Assembly: GCA_964636945.1 (NCBI GenBank)
Contig: CAZWVH010000023.1
Coordinates: forward strand, 1-40,910
From: CAZADA01 sp964636945
GTDB lineage: Bacteria > Pseudomonadota > Alphaproteobacteria > Caulobacterales > Maricaulaceae
Reading direction: 5' to 3'
DNA: 40,910 nucleotides
In this document: piece after piece, positions 17,535 to 25,364 of the stretch
Layout of the letters: each line of letters starts with the position of its first letter
Numbering within the stretch: position 1 is the stretch's first letter
Program-made: the position numbers and the translations under genes
The notes under the pieces: model-generated
The model's input: the letters and a program-made list of their open reading frames with translations, nothing else
What the model was told of the DNA's origin: nothing
Database searches by the model: none

Positions 17535-17556
17535 CAATTCATGAATTCATGAATTG
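17535..17556. promoter_or_regulatory. 22-bp perfect palindrome between porin and murB
   Basis: The core ATTCATGAATTCATGAAT extends symmetrically to 22 bp (17535-17556) and is identical to its reverse complement. It contains nested copies of TTCATGAA, so it can also be read as two overlapping ATTCATGAAT sites. It lies 14 bp upstream of the porin GTG and about 125 bp before murB. A dimeric regulator of the porin, or of both divergent genes, is the simplest reading. The AT-rich sequence contrasts with its GC-rich surroundings. Confidence 0.6.
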
Positions 17557-17681
17557 ATGTGTCGCGTTTTGAAGCACATCCCGTCAAGCTCAAATCCAGC
17601 CGCGTGGCGCCACCGGACTTGACGCGCACCGTGCTAATTGCTGCTACACACGTCGCTGATGCATCATATAAAGGGCGCGTA

Positions 17682-18614
17682 ATGCCGTTTCCCGCCTTGA
17701 TACCGCACCTTCCGCCGGTGCGCGGTAAATTGATCGAGAACGCGCCATTGGCCCCGTACACTTGGCTGCGCGTTGGCGGACCGGCGCAGACCCTCTTTCT
17801 GCCCGCCGATGAAGCGGATTTGGCTCGGTTCCTTGCCGAAACGCCGGACGACATCGCCGTCACCGTTCTGGGCGCAGCGTCGAATGTGATTGTGCGCGAT
17901 GGCGGGGTGCCCGGCGTGGTGATCAAACTCACTCCAGCCTTCGGACACATCAGCGTTGATGGGACACGGGTCACTGCCGGCGCCGCGGCGCTGGACAAAC
18001 AGGTGGCCAAAAAAGCGGCCGAAGCGGGCATCGCCGGATTGGAGTTTCTGGTGGGCGTCCCCGGCACGCTGGGCGGGGCGTTGCGCATGAATGCGGGATG
18101 TTATGGCGCGGAAACAAAGGATGCGCTGGTGCAGGCTGTGGCGCTCGACCGGGCAGGCCGACGCATCATCGCGGCCCCGGAAGAGCTGGGTTATAGCTAT
18201 CGTCACAGCGATGCGCCGGAGGACTGGATTTTCGTTGAGGCGGCCTTCGAAGGTCAACCCGATGCGCCCGAGGCCATTTTTGAACGTATGGACGCCATCA
18301 GCGCCCGGCGCGAAGCCTCCCAGCCTATTCGCGAAAAAACCAGCGGCTCCACTTTCAAAAACCCTGATCCACCCGGGACGCCTGATCAGCGGCGCGCATG
18401 GATGCTCATCGATCAGGCGGGCGGCCGGGGATTGCAGGTGGGCGGGGCGCAGATGTCTGAGCAGCACTGTAATTTTCTGATTAATACCGGCGAGGCGACG
18501 GCGGCGGATCTGGAGGATCTCGGCGAGGATGTGCGCGCGCGCGTGCGCGCGGCCACGGGCGTTGAACTGCATTGGGAAGTGAAGCGGATTGGTGTGGAGC
18601 TGTCCCAAAAATGA
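17682..18614 (+). CDS. murB: UDP-N-acetylenolpyruvoylglucosamine reductase MurB
   Basis: FAD/NADPH enzyme that reduces UDP-GlcNAc-enolpyruvate to UDP-MurNAc; 310 residues. YTWLRVGGPAQTLFLPAD and LGAASNVIVRDGGVPGVVI form the FAD-binding domain. LVGVPGTLGGALRMNAGCYG is the conserved flavin loop. SGSTFKNP carries the catalytic serine region, and the C-terminus has AQMSEQHCNFLINTGEAT. The frame opens at 17559, but the ATG at 17682 gives the family's normal length and has AAGG 7 bases upstream. The stop overlaps a possible 32-codon small ORF (ATGA). It is separated from murC by three genes. Confidence 0.95.
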   Translation: MPFPALIPHLPPVRGKLIENAPLAPYTWLRVGGPAQTLFLPADEADLARFLAETPDDIAVTVLGAASNVIVRDGGVPGVVIKLTPAFGHISVDGTRVTAGAAALDKQVAKKAAEAGIAGLEFLVGVPGTLGGALRMNAGCYGAETKDALVQAVALDRAGRRIIAAPEELGYSYRHSDAPEDWIFVEAAFEGQPDAPEAIFERMDAISARREASQPIREKTSGSTFKNPDPPGTPDQRRAWMLIDQAGGRGLQVGGAQMSEQHCNFLINTGEATAADLEDLGEDVRARVRAATGVELHWEVKRIGVELSQK

Positions 18615-18709
18615 CGACCGAGGTCTGCATTTGTCGCAAAAACGCCGACTTGCCGCCTTGCCGTCTCACAATCGGCTGTGAAACGGTGACCGTCACCACA
18701 ATAAAGTAA
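18611..18709 (+). CDS. Possible small protein (32 aa) coupled to murB
   Basis: An ORF of 32 codons exactly fills the murB-ddl gap. Its ATG overlaps the murB stop as ATGA, and its TAA sits in TAAGG, which also serves as the ddl ribosome-binding site. The product MTTEVCICRKNADLPPCRLT... has four cysteines (residues 6, 8, 17 and 23). A GGTGAC-C-GTCACC palindrome lies inside it (18685-18697). I recognise no family, and such an ORF can arise by chance. Its role, if any, may only be to carry ribosomes from murB to ddl. Confidence 0.3.
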   Translation: MTTEVCICRKNADLPPCRLTIGCETVTVTTIK

Positions 18710-18717
18710 GGTTGCCC

Positions 18718-19671
18718 ATGTCTGACCGTATCGCAGTGCTTATGGGCGGCATGTCCGCCGAGCGGGAAGTGTCGCTCGTGTCCGGCCGGGAATGCGCCAA
18801 GGCTCTGCGCAATCTAGGTTTTGACGTGATCGAGATCGACGCCAATCATGGCGTGGCGCGTCAACTCGAGGACGCTGCGCCCGATCTGGTGTTCAACGTG
18901 CTGCACGGCGAATGGGGCGAGGACGGCCGTGTTCAAGGTATTCTCGATCATTTTGATCGCCCCTACACCCATTCTGGCGTGCTGGCTTCGGCCTTGGCGA
19001 TGGACAAACACAAGGCCAAGTCGGTGTTCCGCGAGGCGGGCATTGACGTGCCTGTTGGCAAGTTGGTGACGCGCCAGGACATTTTGGCCAACGGTCTGCC
19101 GCTGGCCACGCCATGCGTGGTGAAACCGCCCGCCCAAGGCTCCAGCGTTGGCGTATTCATCATTCGCAATGGCGATAACCGGCTTCACACCGCGCTCAGC
19201 GACCCCAATTGGGGCCTTGGCGAGGAATTGCTTGTCGAGGAATTTATTCCTGGGCTGGAGCTCACCACCGCAGTGATGGGCAACCGCGCCTTAGGCGTCA
19301 CTGAGATCAAATCGAAGTCCGATTTCTACGATTATGAGTCGAAATATGTGGCGGGTGGTTCGGAACATGAGTTGCCAGCGAAAGTTCCCGGCCACATTGA
19401 AGCCGCTTGTCTCGATCTTGCTGTGCGCGCTCACCAATGCCTTGATTGTGCAGGATTGACCCGATCTGACTTTCGTTACGATGTGCAATCAGATCGCCTC
19501 TGCTTACTTGAAATTAACACCATTCCGGGGATGACACCCACATCCCTGGCGCCAGAACAGGCGGCGCATGTCGGGATCAGTTTTGACGATCTTATTGCGT
19601 GGATGGTGGAGGATGCGCGTGACCGACACACGCTTTCATCACAGGCCAGAAGAACGCGAGAGGCTGTTTAG
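18718..19671 (+). CDS. ddl: D-alanine--D-alanine ligase
   Basis: ATP-grasp enzyme making the D-Ala-D-Ala dipeptide used by MurF; 317 residues. The N-terminus IAVLMGGMSAEREVSLVSG is the typical Ddl opening. VFNVLHGEWGEDGRVQGILD, KPPAQGSSVGVF (ATP-grasp loop), LVEEFIPGLELTTAVMG and the metal-binding CLLEINTIPGMTPTSL follow. The ATG at 18718 is preferred over a TTG at 18712, with TAAGG about 7 bases upstream. The end overlaps ftsQ by about 50 bases. Confidence 0.95.
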   Translation: MSDRIAVLMGGMSAEREVSLVSGRECAKALRNLGFDVIEIDANHGVARQLEDAAPDLVFNVLHGEWGEDGRVQGILDHFDRPYTHSGVLASALAMDKHKAKSVFREAGIDVPVGKLVTRQDILANGLPLATPCVVKPPAQGSSVGVFIIRNGDNRLHTALSDPNWGLGEELLVEEFIPGLELTTAVMGNRALGVTEIKSKSDFYDYESKYVAGGSEHELPAKVPGHIEAACLDLAVRAHQCLDCAGLTRSDFRYDVQSDRLCLLEINTIPGMTPTSLAPEQAAHVGISFDDLIAWMVEDARDRHTLSSQARRTREAV

Positions 19672-20512
19672 CGCCACGCGGCCAAAACCACGCGAGTCGG
19701 TCAACGGTCAGCGCCCCAAACCCACGCGAGCGACTGCGCGCCCCAAACCCCAAAACCCATCGCAGAACTCTTCGGGTGTGGCGGTTGCTTTGGCCATTAT
19801 TGCCGGCATGAGTAGTGCGGCGCTGTGGTTTAGCGGTTATGGACCGGCGCTGGTCGCTCGTGCACAAGCGCAAACGCACAATCTCATGCTTGCAGCGGGC
19901 TTGATTGCGCAGTCGGTGGAAGTGCGCGGCGCCAAGCGGGCGGACGTGGCGGCGATCCTCACTGAGCTTGACGCCCATGATCGCGTGCCCATCACCGAAC
20001 TCGATCTCAACGCCGCTAAAGCGCGCATTGAAACCGTGGCATGGGTTCGCAGCGCAAACATTCTTCGCCTTATGCCCGACCGGCTTCTGGTGTTGATCGA
20101 GGAGCGCCGGCCGCTGGCGCGCTGGCGTGAGAGCGTCGATGGTCCCGTCATGATTATCGACCAGGAAGGCGCTGTAATCGCGGGCGCTTCGGCCAATGGG
20201 CAAGATCACTTGGTGTTGGTGCTCGGTCCTGGCGCGGATCGCGCGGCGCCGGATCTGATCGCCGCCTTGAACGAACGCCCCACATTCGCAGTCCAAGTCG
20301 CCTCGGCCACGCGCGTGGGAAACAGGCGATGGGATTTGCACCTGGCGTCTGGCATGGTCGCCAACCTCCCTGAAGGCCAGCCAACTGAAGGGGTCGAGCA
20401 GCTCTACCAGCTGGCCCAAAGCGAGGGGTTTCTCGATTGGCCGCTTAAGCGTTTCGACGTGCGTCATGGCGTTGTGATGCTGCCCGGAGTGGGTGAGGAG
20501 GCGCCTTCATGA
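19619..20512 (+). CDS. ftsQ: Cell division protein FtsQ
   Basis: Bitopic inner-membrane divisome scaffold; about 297 residues. A long, basic, proline-rich cytoplasmic tail (RPKPRESVNGQRPKPTRATA) precedes one transmembrane helix (VAVALAIIAGMSSAALWFSG). The POTRA domain begins at SVEVRGAKRADVAAILTEL and is followed by the conserved VAWVRSANILRLMPDRLLV and IEERRPLARW. GGAGG at 19608-19612 best fits the GTG at 19619, 6 bases on; ATG 19613 is too close. The gene overlaps the end of ddl. Its stop overlaps the ftsA ATG (ATGA). Confidence 0.93.
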   Translation: MTDTRFHHRPEERERLFSATRPKPRESVNGQRPKPTRATARPKPQNPSQNSSGVAVALAIIAGMSSAALWFSGYGPALVARAQAQTHNLMLAAGLIAQSVEVRGAKRADVAAILTELDAHDRVPITELDLNAAKARIETVAWVRSANILRLMPDRLLVLIEERRPLARWRESVDGPVMIIDQEGAVIAGASANGQDHLVLVLGPGADRAAPDLIAALNERPTFAVQVASATRVGNRRWDLHLASGMVANLPEGQPTEGVEQLYQLAQSEGFLDWPLKRFDVRHGVVMLPGVGEEAPS

Positions 20513-21792
20513 TGGGGCTCGCCGCCTTTTCCGCCAAACCGAGCCGGCATCGCGTGGGCGTGGCCGTTATTGATGTGGGCGCCAGTGCTGTGCGCTGTTT
20601 GATCGCACGCGCCGTGCGGCGAGGTGAGTTGGAGATTCTCGGCTGGGCCAGTCGGGCGCATAACGCCATACGCGATGGCGGCGTGGTCGATACGCCGAAG
20701 TTTCAAGATGTGCTGCTCACGGCGTTGGACGAGGCGGAGCAACTGGCGGGCGTGCGGGTCAATCGGGTTATCGCCAGCTTTGGCGGACGACTGCGCTCGT
20801 GTGCTGTCCTGGGCCGAAGCGGACTGATGCGCGCTCCCGTCTCTGATCCGGACATGCGTCGCGCCTTAAACGCCGCGCTGAGCCAATGCCAACGCCCAGA
20901 CTGGCGACAGGTGCACGCTTGTCCGGTCAGTTGGACCGTGGATGATGGTGCAAGTCTGGCCGACCCAAGAGGGCGACGCGGCGCACATTTGACGGTATCC
21001 GTGACCAGCGTGAGCGCGGCTGAACTGGCCACACGGTCTGTGGCGCGGGCGATTGAGGGTGCGGGGTTGGATGTGCGCGCCGTGATCGCTGCGCCCTATG
21101 CGGCGGGCCTGGCGATCTTGGACGACGAGGAACGCGCCCTTGGCGGTGCGGTTATTGATTTTGGCGCGGCGGCAACGCGCATGGCCATGTTTGTGGACGG
21201 CGCGCTTGCTGGGGTGGTCAGTGTGCCGGTGGGGTCAGATCGGGTGACGAGTGATCTGGCTGAGGGTCTCTCGGTGACATTGGCGCAAGCAGACGACATC
21301 AAGCGACGCCACGCCAGTCTCAGCCACGCAGCGCTGACCGACGGATCGCCCATCGCGCTCAATACCGGAGACGCCCACGGCGAAGAGCGCATGACCACCA
21401 TGGCGAGCGTCAGCGTGATTGCCCATGCGCGCGTTGAAGAGACATTGAAGTTGCTGCACGATCGGGCCTGCAAATTACCCGCCATGGAAATGGCCGGCGA
21501 ACATATCCTGATCACCGGCGGCGGCGCACGTTTGCGCGGCCTGGCGACGCTTGCCGGCAAAGTATTTAGCGCCAAAGTGCGCCGCGGTGCGTTGCGCGGC
21601 GTCGTTAATGGCGAAGCACGCGATGATCCATTTGAGATGGCAACGGCGGTGGGACTGGCGCGGTTCGGTCTCGACCGTCCTGCCGACTATGCGGCTTGGC
21701 CCCATGACGCTTGGGATATGCAATCTGCACGCAGTTCCAAAACGCCTGGACGCGTGCACCGCACAATTGCTTGGCTTCAGCAGAATATTTGA
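20509..21792 (+). CDS. ftsA: Cell division protein FtsA
   Basis: Actin-like ATPase that tethers FtsZ to the membrane; 427 residues. It opens with VAVIDVGASAVRCLIARA (phosphate-1 loop). The 1C subdomain region contains NRVIASFGGRLRSC and later SWTVDDGASLADP. GGAVIDFGAAATRMAMF is the phosphate-2 loop and ILITGGGARLRGLATLA the adenosine motif. The C-terminus GRVHRTIAWLQQNI is a short amphipathic helix after a linker, as expected for the FtsA membrane-targeting sequence. GAGGAG lies 8 bases before the ATG, which overlaps the ftsQ stop. Confidence 0.95.
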   Translation: MMGLAAFSAKPSRHRVGVAVIDVGASAVRCLIARAVRRGELEILGWASRAHNAIRDGGVVDTPKFQDVLLTALDEAEQLAGVRVNRVIASFGGRLRSCAVLGRSGLMRAPVSDPDMRRALNAALSQCQRPDWRQVHACPVSWTVDDGASLADPRGRRGAHLTVSVTSVSAAELATRSVARAIEGAGLDVRAVIAAPYAAGLAILDDEERALGGAVIDFGAAATRMAMFVDGALAGVVSVPVGSDRVTSDLAEGLSVTLAQADDIKRRHASLSHAALTDGSPIALNTGDAHGEERMTTMASVSVIAHARVEETLKLLHDRACKLPAMEMAGEHILITGGGARLRGLATLAGKVFSAKVRRGALRGVVNGEARDDPFEMATAVGLARFGLDRPADYAAWPHDAWDMQSARSSKTPGRVHRTIAWLQQNI

Positions 21793-21836
21793 ACGCGTGA
21801 GCGAACAGGAATAAATTTTTCGCATAATGAAACAGC

Positions 21837-21851
21837 TTAACTTCGCGTTAA
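21837..21851. promoter_or_regulatory. CtrA box upstream of ftsZ
   Basis: TTAA-CTTCGCG-TTAA is a perfect match to the CtrA consensus TTAA-N7-TTAA, 75 bp before the ftsZ ATG. In Caulobacter, CtrA represses ftsZ in swarmer cells through such a site. Its presence in the only sizeable gap between ftsA and ftsZ suggests a dedicated, cell-cycle-controlled ftsZ promoter. Confidence 0.75.
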
Positions 21852-21881
21852 GCGATCACTTCGACTATTCGCTTGAAGACT

Positions 21882-21900
21882 TAGAACGACTGCCGTTCTA
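21882..21900 (+). other. Inverted repeat followed by TTTT, ahead of ftsZ
   Basis: TAGAACG-N5-CGTTCTA forms a perfect 7-bp stem with a 5-base loop, followed directly by TTTTC. It lies 31 bases downstream of the CtrA box and 25 bases before the ftsZ ATG. Stem GC content is modest and the T-run short, so it may be a leaky terminator, an attenuator or a regulator site. Confidence 0.4.
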
Positions 21901-21925
21901 TTTTCAGTCTTAAGGAGAGAGAGTG

Positions 21926-23215
21926 ATGCGCTCTAAAACCGGTGTCAAACCGACTCCAGTTGACGAGCTGAAGCCGCGGATCGTGGTGATCGGCGTCGGC
22001 GGAGCTGGCGGAAACGCTGTCGATAGCATGATCGACGCGAAGCTTAGCGGCGTGGAGTTCATCGTGGCCAACACAGACTCCCAGGCCTTGTCGCGATCCG
22101 AAGCGCAAGTGCGCATTCAGTTGGGCGAGCGGATCACGCGCGGATTGGGTGCAGGCGCCAAGCCCGAAGTGGGCGCGGAAGCGGCCGAGGACGCTCACGA
22201 TGAGATTCGCGCCTGTTTTGAGGGTGCGCAAATGGTGTTTGTGACCGCTGGTCTTGGCGGCGGCACGGGCACGGGCGCGGCGCCGGTGATCGCCCGGATC
22301 GCGCGCGACATGGGATTGTTGACCGTGGCTGTGGTCACCAAACCCTTCACCTATGAAGGCGTAAGGCGCATGGAGATGGCCGAAGCCGGCCTGGAAAAGC
22401 TTCGTGAGGTTGCCGATACGCTGATCGTGGTGCCAAACCAGAACCTATTCCGACTGGCGGATGAACACACCAGTGTGTCTGATGCATTCGCCATGGCGGA
22501 TAATGTCCTGCATGCCGCTGTGCGCGGCGTTGCTGATCTGATCACGCAACCCAGCTATGTGAATCTGGATTTTGCTGATGTGCGCGCCGTCCTGCATAAA
22601 TCCGGCGCGGCCATGATGGGCGTGGGCGAGGCAAGCGGCGCCGATCGGGCCCGTGGCGCTGCGCGCGCTGCGGTGATCAACACGCTGCTGGACGATGTCT
22701 CTTTGTCCGGCGCCAAGTCAGTGCTGATCAACGTAACCGGCAGTTCTAAGCTGACTTTGTACGAAATGGATCAGGCCGCTAATGAGATTCGGGCCGAGGT
22801 CGATCCGAATGCGCACATCATTGTGGGCTCGGCGTTTGATGACGAGATGGGCGACATGTTGCGCGTGGCGGTGCTGGCCACCGGCATGACGGAGCGTGTT
22901 TCGTCCTCCTATGTGTCGGATTCTGTTGTGGTCCAACAGCGCGGCGAGGACCGCGACGACGTTTCTGGTGAAGGCCAGCGGGTTGAACCACAGGATTTTG
23001 ATGAGGAGAACGACGACGGCGGATCGCGCAAAAAACGCAAGCGTCGTGGATTGTTCGGATGGGGGCGTCGCAAGGATAAAGACGGTGATGTCCGCCCACA
23101 GCATGCGGCCAATGAGCCGGCCGAGGTCGACGAAGCCTTTGACGATGAGGACATTGATCAGCTTGACGAGGACGAGCTGGAAATTCCCACATTCCTGCGT
23201 CGCAAAGCGAGCTGA
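21926..23215 (+). CDS. ftsZ: Cell division protein FtsZ
   Basis: Tubulin-like GTPase forming the Z-ring; 429 residues. IGVGGAGGNAVDSMI and the tubulin signature LGGGTGTGAAPVIA (T4 loop) bind GTP, and VVPNQNLFRLADEHTS and the acidic T7-region residues belong to the catalytic interface. After about residue 320 comes a disordered linker with an acidic part (DFDEENDDGG), a sharp basic patch (SRKKRKRRGLFGWGRRKD) and another acidic run. The end EIPTFLRRKAS is the conserved peptide that binds FtsA. The linker is roughly 100 residues, which I recall as shorter than in Caulobacter. The ATG at 21926 has AAGGAG 8 bases upstream; GTG 21923 is possible. Confidence 0.97.
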   Translation: MRSKTGVKPTPVDELKPRIVVIGVGGAGGNAVDSMIDAKLSGVEFIVANTDSQALSRSEAQVRIQLGERITRGLGAGAKPEVGAEAAEDAHDEIRACFEGAQMVFVTAGLGGGTGTGAAPVIARIARDMGLLTVAVVTKPFTYEGVRRMEMAEAGLEKLREVADTLIVVPNQNLFRLADEHTSVSDAFAMADNVLHAAVRGVADLITQPSYVNLDFADVRAVLHKSGAAMMGVGEASGADRARGAARAAVINTLLDDVSLSGAKSVLINVTGSSKLTLYEMDQAANEIRAEVDPNAHIIVGSAFDDEMGDMLRVAVLATGMTERVSSSYVSDSVVVQQRGEDRDDVSGEGQRVEPQDFDEENDDGGSRKKRKRRGLFGWGRRKDKDGDVRPQHAANEPAEVDEAFDDEDIDQLDEDELEIPTFLRRKAS

Positions 23216-23320
23216 GCGCTCGTAGCGCACTGATCGTCACACTCCGTAAAAAACGGTTATTTGCCGCACTGCACACCAAACTGCTACGCAAAATCGGACT
23301 CTGGAGTGAAGGAGCTCGAT

Positions 23321-24232
23321 TTGTATTCTCGTTCGTATCAAACCACTGTTTCAGCGCCGGCTTCGTGGAATGGCGTGGGATTGCACACCGGCGCGGCTTG
23401 TCGCGTTACTGTGCGCCCCGCTGGCCCTGGCGAGGGAATCTCAATTCGGCGCGTTGATCGTGAAGAGTGGTCTTCACCAACGCGGCTTTCCCCTGACATG
23501 GTGGTGGATACGCGCTTGTGCACCGTTCTTGGTCACGGCCACGCCACGATCATGACTGTGGAGCATCTATTTGCTGCATTGTCGGGCTTGGGTGTCGACA
23601 ACGCCGTGATCGAAGTCGACGGCCCCGAAATCCCCGCCATGGACGGCAGCGCCGCCCTATTTGTCGAAGGCATTCTGGACGTGGGCCTGTCTCGCAGCGC
23701 CGCGCCGCGCACTGTGTTGCGCATTGTACGCCCCATCGAGATTGATGATGGCGATCGCTGGGCGTGCATCGAACCGTCGGACAAATTTGAGCTCGATGTC
23801 GCCATAGACTTCGACAATGAAGTTATTGGCGCTCAACGGGTGCTGGTGACGGTTGATCCCAATAGCTTCCAAAATTGGGTGGCCCCCGCGCGCACCTTCG
23901 CCATGCTCCGCGACGTTGAGGCGTTGCGCGCCAGCGGATTGGCGCTGGGCGGATCATTGGAAAATTGCGTGGTCATTGACGATGACAAGGTCGTTAACAA
24001 AGACGGGCTGAGATTTGGCGACGAGTTTGTCCGTCACAAGGCGCTTGATGCCCTGGGTGATCTGTTCGTGCTCAACCAGCCAGTGCTGGGCCGTTACATT
24101 GCAGAACGTCCCGGACACGCCATCAATAATGCGATGGCGCGTGCGATTTTGGCTGACCCCAACTCGTACCGCGTGGAAAGCTGGTCGCCTGTTGAACATG
24201 CGGAGGCGTTTGGCCTGATTGCCGCGGAGTGA
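23321..24232 (+). CDS. lpxC: UDP-3-O-acyl-N-acetylglucosamine deacetylase LpxC
   Basis: Zinc enzyme performing the committed step of lipid A synthesis; about 303 residues. TTVSAPASWNGVGLHTG is the usual N-terminal motif. MTVEHLFAALSGLGVDNAV carries the first zinc-binding His, EVDGPEIPAMDGSA follows, and RHKALDALGDLFVL contains the other zinc ligands. No ATG lies near the domain start. AAGGAG at 23309-23314 sits 6 bases before a TTG at 23321, giving a normal LpxC N-terminus. GTG 23306 is possible but poorly spaced. It follows ftsZ by about 105 bp and is co-oriented. Confidence 0.94.
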   Translation: MYSRSYQTTVSAPASWNGVGLHTGAACRVTVRPAGPGEGISIRRVDREEWSSPTRLSPDMVVDTRLCTVLGHGHATIMTVEHLFAALSGLGVDNAVIEVDGPEIPAMDGSAALFVEGILDVGLSRSAAPRTVLRIVRPIEIDDGDRWACIEPSDKFELDVAIDFDNEVIGAQRVLVTVDPNSFQNWVAPARTFAMLRDVEALRASGLALGGSLENCVVIDDDKVVNKDGLRFGDEFVRHKALDALGDLFVLNQPVLGRYIAERPGHAINNAMARAILADPNSYRVESWSPVEHAEAFGLIAAE

Positions 24233-24509
24233 GTGTCCGTCGCGTCGTCTCAACACAATCGAACTTTGGGTTGGTCCCATATCCGCCAGCGCAGATGGGC
24301 TGCGACAGCATTTGCGTTAGGCGGTCATGGCGTCTATGTCTGGGCCGACCAGCTGTGCGATCGGGGTTATTTGAGCACCCGATCCTGCGATTTCCCGCAA
24401 ACTTAGGTCAGCAGCGGCTTCATAGCCGGCGGGGATTGCGTTAAAACCCAATCTGAGGGGTCGAAGGTGTGTGTGGCGCGGTGACGCGGCACGAGTGGAG
24501 GAACCGCTT

Positions 24510-25352
24510 ATGCGTAAGTCGATTGCGGCCCTGGTGGCGTTTGGCGCAATGATACTATCCAGTTGCGCGGGCAGTGAAAAAGAAGAGTTGCCCTATGTGG
24601 AGCGCCCGGCCGAGTTGATCTACGATTTGGCTTTGGAGCGTCTTGAACAAAAGCGCTATGAAGAGGCGGTGTTGCTGTTCAATGAAGTTGAGCGTCAGCA
24701 CCCTTATTCTGAATGGTCGCGTCGCGCGATGATGATGAGTGCCTACGCAAATTATAGCACCAATCAATACCCCGAAGCGATTGCCACTGCGGAGCGCTAC
24801 ATTGCCCTGTACCCCGGCGGTGATACGACGTCTTACGCGTATTATTTGATAGCTCTATGTCATTATGAGCAAATTCTCGATGTGGGTCGAGACCAGCGCA
24901 CCACCGAACAGGCGCTTGCCGCGCTACGCCAGGTGGAACGGCGTTTTCCGCGAAGCGACTATGCGCGTGATGCACGGCTTAAGATTGATCTGACATTGGA
25001 CCACTTGGCCGGCAAAGAAATGGAAGTGGGGCGGTTCTACCTCAAGAACGGCCATCATTTGGCGGCGATCAATCGCTTCAAGACGGTGATTGAGGAATAC
25101 CAGACCACCAGCCACGTGCCTGAGGCGCTCCATCGATTGGTCGAGTCGTACGTATCGCTTGGCATCGCCAGTGAGGCCACTCAAGTGGCCGCGGTCTTGG
25201 GCTACAACTATCCCGGCAGCGAATGGTATGAAGACACCTATTCGCTCCTCACGTCCCAAGGCATTGTTCTTGCCGATACAGGCCAAACCAACGAAAATCT
25301 AGAGTTGGAGCGGCGCAGCTGGTGGGGCCGCACCATTGGCCGTGTTTTCTAG
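24510..25352 (+). CDS. bamD: Outer membrane assembly lipoprotein BamD
   Basis: Essential lipoprotein of the BAM complex that inserts beta-barrel proteins; 280 residues. The signal peptide RKSIAALVAFGAMILSSC ends in a lipobox LSSC with the lipidated Cys at about residue 18. TPR repeats fill the rest: YDLALERLEQKRYEEAVLLF, VERQHPYSEWSRRAMMM, and YLKNGHHLAAINRFKTVI with EEYQTTSHVPEALHRLVE. GGAGG lies 8 bases before the ATG at 24510; the frame opens earlier at 24471. The 277-bp gap before it (24233-24509) holds nothing I can name. It directly precedes ligA. Confidence 0.95.
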   Translation: MRKSIAALVAFGAMILSSCAGSEKEELPYVERPAELIYDLALERLEQKRYEEAVLLFNEVERQHPYSEWSRRAMMMSAYANYSTNQYPEAIATAERYIALYPGGDTTSYAYYLIALCHYEQILDVGRDQRTTEQALAALRQVERRFPRSDYARDARLKIDLTLDHLAGKEMEVGRFYLKNGHHLAAINRFKTVIEEYQTTSHVPEALHRLVESYVSLGIASEATQVAAVLGYNYPGSEWYEDTYSLLTSQGIVLADTGQTNENLELERRSWWGRTIGRVF

Positions 25353-25364
25353 CCGACACGTGTA

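Noticed and set aside
17664..18608. 314-codon ORF antisense to murB
   Set aside because: Shadow frame; MurB motifs are clear on the plus strand.
23216..23255. Possible terminator after ftsZ
   Set aside because: GCGCT-CGT-AGCGC and CCGT-A-rich-ACGG stems are present but short and without a good T-run; not convincing.
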